Source: JAWOHX01 sp046484975 (GTDB lineage Bacteria; Bacillota; Clostridia; DUPQ01). From it: DNA of 12,593 nucleotides. This document shows, piece after piece, positions 7,745 through 12,593 of the stretch (position 1 is the stretch's first letter; each line of letters opens with the position of its first letter). Under the pieces are notes generated by a model. The model saw only the letters and a list, made by a program, of their open reading frames with translations, did not search any database and was not told where the DNA came from. The DNA lies in NCBI GenBank assembly GCA_046484975.1, contig JAWOHX010000112.1:1-12593 (forward strand), written 5' to 3'. A program made the position numbers and the translations under genes.

Positions 7745-8698
7745 GTGAAGGTTGGTGAGCATAAATTGGATTCAAATGTACAGGTAACCTATAAAAAGAA
7801 TGTCAACAGAATATTTACAAAGGGGAATGTCCTTCTGTATCTCATGATACTCCCCCCCATCGTCCTGTATTATATCTTCCGCTACATCCCCATGCCGGGT
7901 GTCATGCTGGGGTTCCAGCAATACACCATCGCAGGGTTCAGGGGATGGGTCGGCTTTGACAACTTCATACAGTTGTTCAACACATACTATTTCTGGGAAT
8001 CCTTCCGGAACAGCTGGGTCTTCGTCGCCTTCGAGTACATCTTCCTGGTCCCGGCCCCCATCATCTTCGCCCTTCTCCTCAACGAGCTGAGGGTGAAATG
8101 GTACAAAAGGACAGTCCAGACCATCAGCACACTGCCACATTTCATCACCTGGGTTGTCATCGCGGGTATCTTCATCCAGCTGCTCTCCCCCTCCTTCGGC
8201 TATGTGAACATGGTCATCAAGGCATTGGGCGGTGATGCCGTCGCCTTTCTGAACAAGGCATCCTGGTTCCCCTGGCTGTTCACCTTCATGAGGGCCTGGA
8301 AGCAGGTGGGATACGGCTCCATCATCTACCTTGCAGCCCTGTCAGGCATCGACCCGCAGCTTTATGAAGCCGCTGTCATCGACGGCGCCTCCAGGATCAG
8401 GCAGACCTGGCATGTCACCCTCCCGGGCATCCGCAATACCATCCTTGTCCTCTTCGTCCTTTCCTTCTCCGGCGTCCTTGACGGCATGTTCGAGCCCATC
8501 TTCGTCCTGCGGAACGACATGATCCGGAGCACCGCGGAGGTTCTTGACACCTACACATACACCTTGGGTATTCTACGGGGAAGGTTCAGCCTGGCCACAT
8601 CCGTCGGTCTGTTCAAGGCCCTGATTTCAATGGTTCTCCTGTTCACCGCCAACTTTTTAAGCAAAAAAGTGACGGAAGACAGAAGATCGATTCTGTAA
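7745..8698 (+). CDS. ABC transporter permease, LplB-like (CUT1 carbohydrate uptake)
   Basis: This protein has 317 residues and a GTG start, with AGGG at 7734-7737 seven bases upstream. It is the first of a pair of integral membrane permeases. The first membrane span lies at about residues 29-48, ending RYIPM, which is characteristic of LplB/YtcP-type permeases. Further hydrophobic spans lie at roughly 90-112, 134-148, 176-200, 229-246 and 284-304, giving about six in all. The cytoplasmic EAA loop that docks on the ATPase is clear at 207-228 (YEAAVIDGA, then a TLPG end). It would form a heterodimeric channel with the next gene product for oligosaccharide import. No ATP-binding subunit is encoded in the window; relatives in Bacillota often share a common MsmX-type ATPase. 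The substrate is probably the oligosaccharide handled by the lyase-like genes upstream, judged by linkage only. Confidence 0.9.
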   Translation: MKVGEHKLDSNVQVTYKKNVNRIFTKGNVLLYLMILPPIVLYYIFRYIPMPGVMLGFQQYTIAGFRGWVGFDNFIQLFNTYYFWESFRNSWVFVAFEYIFLVPAPIIFALLLNELRVKWYKRTVQTISTLPHFITWVVIAGIFIQLLSPSFGYVNMVIKALGGDAVAFLNKASWFPWLFTFMRAWKQVGYGSIIYLAALSGIDPQLYEAAVIDGASRIRQTWHVTLPGIRNTILVLFVLSFSGVLDGMFEPIFVLRNDMIRSTAEVLDTYTYTLGILRGRFSLATSVGLFKALISMVLLFTANFLSKKVTEDRRSIL

Positions 8699-8710
8699 GG
8701 AGGAACAACA

Positions 8711-9607
8711 ATGCTAAAACGATCACTCGGTGAAAAAATATTCAATGTCTTCAACGTCCTGGGCATGTTCATGCTGACGGCACTGTTCGTCGTACCGGTC
8801 TTGTTCGTCATCAAGATGTCGCTGGAGACCTCCCTGATCGGGGACATGACACTGAGTCTTTTCCCCAGGCAGCCTGAGCTCATCTTCTACCGGCAGGTGG
8901 TCAGGGACCCGGCTGTCTACGGCCCCTTCCTGAACTCCATCTTCGTCACCATCGTGGGCACCGCCCTGGGCATGCTCATCAACTCGGTGGGCGCTTACGC
9001 CCTTTCAAAGAGGGAACTGCCCGGCAACAAGTTCTTCATCTACTTCCTCATCATCATCCCCATGCTCTTCTCGGGCGGACTGGTCCCCACGTACCTTCTG
9101 ATCAGGGCCCTTGGCATGATCGACAAGATGGCGGTCCTCATCATCCCGGCAGTGGCAAGCGGATGGTACATGATCCTGATCCGGAACTACTACTGGTCCA
9201 TCCCCAACTCCCTGGTGGAGTCCGCCAAGATCGACGGTGCGGAGGAGTTCACGGTCTTTTACAAGATCATCCTGCCCCTGTCCAAGCCCGTTCTGGCCGC
9301 CATCGCCCTGTTCACCGGCGTGGGCTTCTGGAACACCTTCATGAGCGCCATCATCTACCTGAGGACTCCCACGAAGTACACCTTCCCGGTCAAGCTGCGT
9401 GAGGTCATCCTGCTGCAGGGATACACCGGCGCGGAGCTGGAGCAGCTCATGATACAAATGGGCATCGACCCCCAGAAGGCATACATTTCCGCCAACGGAT
9501 TGTCCGGAGCCATGATGATTGTGTCCATGCTCCCCATCGTCATCGTATACCCCTATCTGCAGAAATATTTTACCCAGGGGTTGATGATCGGATCCATCAA
9601 AGGATAA
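8711..9607 (+). CDS. ABC transporter permease, LplC-like (carbohydrate uptake)
   Basis: This protein has 298 residues and is the partner permease. Its ribosome site is perfect (AAGGAGG at 8697-8703, seven bases before the ATG) and overlaps the end of the previous gene, so the two are co-translated. Membrane spans are visible at about 18-36, 76-98, 108-132, 139-157, 192-215 and 265-285. The EAA loop reads VESAKIDGAEEF (169-180) followed by ILPLSKP, the usual contact with the nucleotide-binding subunit. The region after the fifth span is long, as is normal for LplC-type proteins. No clear terminator follows, so some read-through into the binding-protein gene is possible, although that gene has its own promoter. 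Confidence 0.9.
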   Translation: MLKRSLGEKIFNVFNVLGMFMLTALFVVPVLFVIKMSLETSLIGDMTLSLFPRQPELIFYRQVVRDPAVYGPFLNSIFVTIVGTALGMLINSVGAYALSKRELPGNKFFIYFLIIIPMLFSGGLVPTYLLIRALGMIDKMAVLIIPAVASGWYMILIRNYYWSIPNSLVESAKIDGAEEFTVFYKIILPLSKPVLAAIALFTGVGFWNTFMSAIIYLRTPTKYTFPVKLREVILLQGYTGAELEQLMIQMGIDPQKAYISANGLSGAMMIVSMLPIVIVYPYLQKYFTQGLMIGSIKG

Positions 9608-9623
9608 TCATATATCCGCGATG

Positions 9624-9642
9624 TTTCAAAAAGTGTTTGAAA
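9624..9642 (+). promoter_or_regulatory. Candidate operator: 7-5-7 inverted repeat over the -35 box
   Basis: TTTCAAA-N5-TTTGAAA is a perfect inverted repeat, and its right arm contains the -35 hexamer TTGAAA of the next promoter. A regulator bound here would compete with RNA polymerase. It could also act as a weak 3' hairpin for the permease transcript, but no T-run follows. The regulator is not in the window. Confidence 0.4.
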
Positions 9643-9665
9643 TATGACCGGATGTATATTATAAT
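9637..9665 (+). promoter_or_regulatory. Sigma-A-type promoter for the first binding-protein gene
   Basis: TTGAAA (9637-9642) and a perfect TATAAT (9660-9665) are separated by the optimal 17 bases. Transcription should start near 9672, about 50 bases before the start codon. The strength fits the high expression needed for a binding lipoprotein relative to its permeases. Confidence 0.75.
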
Positions 9666-9667
9666 GG

Positions 9668-9694
9668 TATATGTGGCAAGGTATGCCACATATA
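9668..9694 (+). promoter_or_regulatory. Perfect 11-5-11 inverted repeat at the predicted transcription start
   Basis: TATATGTGGCA and TGCCACATATA are perfect reverse complements with five bases between them. The element starts two bases after the -10 box and covers the predicted transcription start near 9672. Because transcription would begin inside the left arm, a DNA operator is more likely than a full RNA hairpin. A shortened 5' stem protecting the transcript is the alternative. Confidence 0.55.
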
Positions 9695-9721
9695 GAAAAA
9701 ATAAGTAATGGAGGGAAAAAA

Positions 9722-10634
9722 ATGAAAAAAGCTAGAGTATTGTGTTTAGTGCTGTGCATCGTTTTCGCTTTCTCAGTAATGCTCACCGCATGTACACCTA
9801 AAACAGAGCCAACGCCGACGCCTGCGCCGACGGCGACACCGAGCCCCGGAGTGACTCCGGATCCCCAACCCACAGAGCTGGCAAAACCAGACAGGATTGA
9901 GATCACCAAGACATTCTATTTCGGCGACTCCACGGAACATCTCGTCTACAAGAGAGAGTACATGGAATGGTTCACCGACAAGTATGGCATCCAGCTCGTG
10001 GTCAATTATCCTTCAAGGGCAAACTTCATCGAAGTCATCAACCTCTCCGCCATGTCCGGAGACCTCAAGGGACTGGTCCACATGTTCTCAGTTCCCGAGC
10101 TCTTCACCTGGGCAAACGAAGGGTTGATCTATCCCGTGACCGACCTGTTGAAGGACAACGAAATCTGGAACACAGTGATTCCTGAGTTCTGGAAAGAGGA
10201 TGTCACCTATCAGGGTGAAATCTGGGCAATCCCCGCAGGATCAGACAACAGGCCCAGCTACTTCGCAAGGCACATCAGGGGAGACTGGCTTGATACACTG
10301 GGACTTCAGGTTCCCGACACCATCGAGCAGTTCTATGAAGCCATCTACAAGATGACCTTCAATGACCCCAACAAATCAGGGTCCAACGACACCATCGGCA
10401 TGACCGCAAGGACCAGCTGGCTCATGGGCGACATCTACATGACATTTGACGCCCGCGTGAACCATCTGAATGCTCCCATGCCCAGCTACAATCCCAACAG
10501 CGAACTGTGGGAAGATCCCGTCATCAAGCCCGAGATGGTCACAGCATTGACCTGGGTGAAAAAAGGCGTGGACGAAGGCATCATATTCCCGGAAATGTAC
10601 ACCGCAGGGGCATCCACCGTCCGTGGACAGATGA
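9722..10634 (+). repeat. Direct repeat, copy 1 (5' part of first binding-protein gene)
   Basis: This stretch is highly similar to 11681-12593 with no net length change. The two begin to match at the start codon, while their upstream regions are clearly different. The match probably continues past the window edge. Confidence 0.9.
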
Positions 10635-11410
10635 CCAGCGGTTATGCAGGATCCATCTTTGACTGGGTCCACCAGCGCAACGGCTGGAACGTCGCCATCA
10701 AGGCCGTGGACGAGAACGGCTATTTCGTCACCATCGGCGCCATGAAGGGAACCACTGCCGCCAACCAGAAGGTAAACTTCTACGGCGTGGGCGGAGGAAA
10801 CCCCTATGCCCTGATGCAGGGAACCCCCCAGGCCAAGGAAATGGCCAACTGGTTCGTCAACATCTTCTTCGGGTCTCCTGAAGGCGTGTATTCCGGCAGG
10901 ATCGGAATCCTGGGGACCCTCAGAGGTACCGGTGCCTTCACCATCGAAGGCAACAAGATCTATGCAAACTTCCTGCCTCCCACAGCAGCAGGCGGCAACC
11001 CTGTCGGATATCCCGCACCGGGCATCATCGGCGGACTGCCCATGTACGAGTTGGACAGGGTGTATGAGTATGTCTACTATTCAGACAACCCCACTTGGAA
11101 CGAGACATCAACAGCGACCAGGCTCATGCAGCAGAACGACCTGAATGACATCTTCGACAAGTACAGCGCACGTTTGTGGGCCGTTACTGAGTCCTTGAAA
11201 GAGCCCTCATGTGACCTGTGGCTCAACCAGGGTGTCAGGGGAGACCAGAGCGCAGCAGCAGCCGAAGCCCTTTCAACGGCCATCGCCGGTGATGTGACCA
11301 TCACCGAAGCCATTGCCAAGTACAGAGGCATTGCCAAGGCCCTCAACATGCAGAAGGTTCTGGACGACGCCAACGAAGCCCTCGGAAAAACATCGTCACA
11401 GACATACTAA
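9722..11410 (+). CDS. ABC transporter solute-binding lipoprotein, copy 1 (LplA-like)
   Basis: This protein has 562 residues. I chose the ATG at 9722 because GGAGGG lies six bases upstream and a lipoprotein signal follows at once; the in-frame ATG at 9671 lies inside the inverted repeat at the promoter. The signal peptide has a basic start (MKKAR), a hydrophobic core and the lipobox LTAC with C24 as the lipidated residue. Residues 25-55 form a Pro/Thr-rich tether. The mature domain has the long form typical of LplA/YtcQ-type binding proteins, including GDWLDTLGLQVP and a DPN-x-SG-x-ND loop (D215 to D223) that looks like a calcium-binding loop seen in relatives. It should catch an oligosaccharide outside the membrane and deliver it to the permeases just upstream. 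An almost identical gene follows. It has its own promoter and ends at a strong terminator. Confidence 0.9.
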   Translation: MKKARVLCLVLCIVFAFSVMLTACTPKTEPTPTPAPTATPSPGVTPDPQPTELAKPDRIEITKTFYFGDSTEHLVYKREYMEWFTDKYGIQLVVNYPSRANFIEVINLSAMSGDLKGLVHMFSVPELFTWANEGLIYPVTDLLKDNEIWNTVIPEFWKEDVTYQGEIWAIPAGSDNRPSYFARHIRGDWLDTLGLQVPDTIEQFYEAIYKMTFNDPNKSGSNDTIGMTARTSWLMGDIYMTFDARVNHLNAPMPSYNPNSELWEDPVIKPEMVTALTWVKKGVDEGIIFPEMYTAGASTVRGQMTSGYAGSIFDWVHQRNGWNVAIKAVDENGYFVTIGAMKGTTAANQKVNFYGVGGGNPYALMQGTPQAKEMANWFVNIFFGSPEGVYSGRIGILGTLRGTGAFTIEGNKIYANFLPPTAAGGNPVGYPAPGIIGGLPMYELDRVYEYVYYSDNPTWNETSTATRLMQQNDLNDIFDKYSARLWAVTESLKEPSCDLWLNQGVRGDQSAAAAEALSTAIAGDVTITEAIAKYRGIAKALNMQKVLDDANEALGKTSSQTY

Positions 11411-11429
11411 TCGACAGACCCATAAAAAA

Positions 11430-11454
11430 GGACCGGCAACGGTCCTTTTTTTTT
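11430..11454 (+). terminator. Strong intrinsic terminator between the two binding-protein genes
   Basis: The perfect six-base stem GGACCG/CGGTCC is closed by a GCAA (GNRA) tetraloop and followed by nine T bases. Six A bases precede the stem and can extend it, and they give the reverse strand a T-run too, so it might work in both directions. It lies 19 bases after the stop of the first binding-protein gene. Confidence 0.93.
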
Positions 11455-11571
11455 GGGAAAAATATGCATGGAGGACATCCATGATTCCCATATCTTTTCA
11501 GATGCTGATGATCCATCAATCAATCCATATCCTGAAGAGGGATTTACCTGTATGAAAGCGTGTGGAATGGA

Positions 11572-11585
11572 ATGGCAATTGCCAT
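11572..11585 (+). promoter_or_regulatory. 14-bp perfect palindrome upstream of the second binding-protein promoter
   Basis: ATGGCAATTGCCAT is a perfect palindrome, 12 bases upstream of the -35 box. It shares TGGCA...TGCCA half-sites with the larger repeat at 9668-9694, although the spacing differs (two against five central bases). A regulator site, possibly an activator site given its position, is plausible. Confidence 0.45.
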
Positions 11586-11597
11586 GTATAAATTAAT

Positions 11598-11626
11598 TTG
11601 ATAAATGAAAAAAACAAGCATATAAT
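11598..11626 (+). promoter_or_regulatory. Sigma-A-type promoter for the second binding-protein gene
   Basis: TTGATA (11598-11603) and a perfect TATAAT (11621-11626) are separated by 17 bases. With the terminator upstream, this makes the second binding-protein gene an independent unit with a leader of about 48 bases. Confidence 0.75.
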
Positions 11627-11680
11627 GAAATGAGGGGTAGAACATACCACTAAAAATATAAATCGAAAGAAGGGAAGAAA

Positions 11681-12593
11681 ATGAAAAAAGGCAGAGTTTT
11701 GTGTTTGGTGCTGTGCATCGTTTTTGCTTTCTCAGTGATGCTCACCGCATGCACGCCTAAGACAGAGCCAACGCCGACGCCAACAGCGACGCCGACGACG
11801 GCCCCAACCCCCGGAGTGACCCCGGAACCCACAGAGCTGGCAAAACCGGATAGAATTGAAATCACCAAAGTATTCTATTTCGGCGACTCCACGGAGCATC
11901 TCGTCTACAAGAGAGAGTACATGGAATGGTTCACACAGAAGTATGGCATCCAGCTCGTGGTCAATTATCCCTCAAGGGCAAACTTCATCGAAGTCATCAA
12001 CCTCTCCGCCATGTCCGGAGACCTCAAGGGACTGGTTGTCATGTTCTCAGTTCCCGAGCTCTTCACCTGGGCGAACGAAGGGTTGATCTATCCTTTGACC
12101 GACATGTTGAAGGACAATGAAGTCTGGAACACGGTGATTCCCGAGTTCTGGAAAGAGGATGTCACCTATCAGGGTGAGATCTGGGCCATCCCCAGCGGAT
12201 CAGACAACAGGCCCAGCTACTTTGCAAGGCACATCAGGGGCGACTGGCTCGATACCCTGGGACTCCAGGTTCCCGATACCATCGACCAGTTCTATGAAGC
12301 CATCTACAAGATGACCTTCAATGACCCCAACCAATCAGGGTCCAACGACACCATCGGCATGACCGCCAGGACCAGCTGGCTCATGGGCGACATCTACATG
12401 ACATTTGATGCCCGTGTGAACCACCTGAACGACCCCATGCCCAGCTACAACCCCAACACCGAACTATGGGAAGACCCCGTCATCAAACCTGAGATGGTCG
12501 AGGCATTGACCTGGGTGAAAAAGGGCGTTGATGAAGGCATCATATTCCCGGAGATGTACACGACCGGAGCATCAACAATCCGTGGTCAGATGA
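11681..12593 (+). CDS. ABC transporter solute-binding lipoprotein, copy 2 (LplA-like, 3' end outside window)
   Basis: The frame is open from the ATG at 11681 to the window edge, giving 304 complete codons. AGGG at 11671-11674 is the ribosome site. The lipoprotein signal is the same as in copy 1 except for A4G, with lipobox LTAC and C24. The Pro/Thr tether has a different sequence but exactly the same length. From residue 57 to 304 I count 14 substitutions against copy 1: T64V, D86Q, H120V, V139L, L142M, I148V, A172S, E202D, K218Q, A251D, S260T, T274E, A295T and V300I. Several change charge (D86Q, K218Q, A251D, T274E). The two therefore bind the same or closely related ligands. The intact frame and conservative changes argue for a working gene. 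The downstream part, including any later divergence in the ligand pocket, is not visible. Confidence 0.9.
   Translation, partial: MKKGRVLCLVLCIVFAFSVMLTACTPKTEPTPTPTATPTTAPTPGVTPEPTELAKPDRIEITKVFYFGDSTEHLVYKREYMEWFTQKYGIQLVVNYPSRANFIEVINLSAMSGDLKGLVVMFSVPELFTWANEGLIYPLTDMLKDNEVWNTVIPEFWKEDVTYQGEIWAIPSGSDNRPSYFARHIRGDWLDTLGLQVPDTIDQFYEAIYKMTFNDPNQSGSNDTIGMTARTSWLMGDIYMTFDARVNHLNDPMPSYNPNTELWEDPVIKPEMVEALTWVKKGVDEGIIFPEMYTTGASTIRGQM
11681..12593 (+). repeat. Direct repeat, copy 2 (second binding-protein gene)
   Basis: This is the partner of 9722-10634, in tandem orientation and offset by 1959 bases. It can support recombination that deletes one copy and can confuse short-read assembly. Confidence 0.9.

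Noticed and set aside
9671..9721. Longer N-terminus for the first binding protein
   Set aside because: The extra codons lie in the inverted repeat and leader, would precede the promoter's expected product start, and would bury the lipoprotein signal.
9553..9909. Minus-strand frame of 118 codons before the first binding protein
   Set aside because: Its Gly/Val-rich part is just the reverse of the Pro/Thr tether repeat, and the same effect appears opposite the second copy.
11313..11555. Small + strand frame running past the terminator
   Set aside because: It overlaps the end of the binding-protein gene in another frame and passes through the intrinsic terminator; no ribosome site or conserved feature.
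1..12593. CRISPR array, tRNA, rRNA, transposase or phage genes
   Set aside because: I looked for regularly spaced repeats, clover-leaf or rRNA-like sequence, and transposase or integrase motifs and saw none.

Overview
The window reads as part of a carbohydrate-utilisation locus from a Gram-positive bacterium, most likely a GC-rich member of the Clostridia or a relative (Bacillota). Three things point there: lipoprotein-type solute-binding proteins with a Pro/Thr-rich tether, an LplB/LplC-like permease pair with no ATPase gene beside it, and strong AGGAGG-type ribosome sites with sigma-A promoters of near-consensus sequence in AT-rich gaps. The lineage is inferred from these traits, not proven. 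All genes lie on the + strand.

Region 1 (2-7633) is one tightly packed operon of six genes. They are the 3' part of a heparinase II/III-like polysaccharide lyase (beta-sandwich end), a uroporphyrinogen-decarboxylase/MtaA-like (URO-D fold) protein, two tandem paralogous proteins of about 545 residues that look like cytoplasmic alpha/alpha-toroid plus beta-sandwich lyases, a Cys/Met-metabolism PLP enzyme, and an M42 metallo-aminopeptidase. Three of the junctions are ATGA overlaps or directly abutting stop/start codons, which points to translational coupling.

Region 2 (7634-9607) starts with a short AT-rich gap holding an extended -10 promoter. It is followed by two ABC permease genes of the LplB and LplC type, the second with a perfect Shine-Dalgarno sequence.

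Region 3 (9608-12593) carries two near-identical solute-binding lipoprotein genes in tandem, the second cut by the window edge. Each has its own near-consensus promoter with 17-bp spacing and its own palindromic elements. A strong intrinsic terminator separates them.

The likely logic is that the binding lipoproteins capture an oligosaccharide, probably acidic given the lyase-like neighbours. The permease pair would import it using an ATPase encoded elsewhere (MsmX-like sharing is known for such systems), and the lyase-like proteins, two of which lack signal peptides, would cleave it in the cytoplasm. What the URO-D-like, PLP and peptidase genes add is not evident from sequence. Their tight linkage to the lyase-like pair is the most interesting part of the locus.
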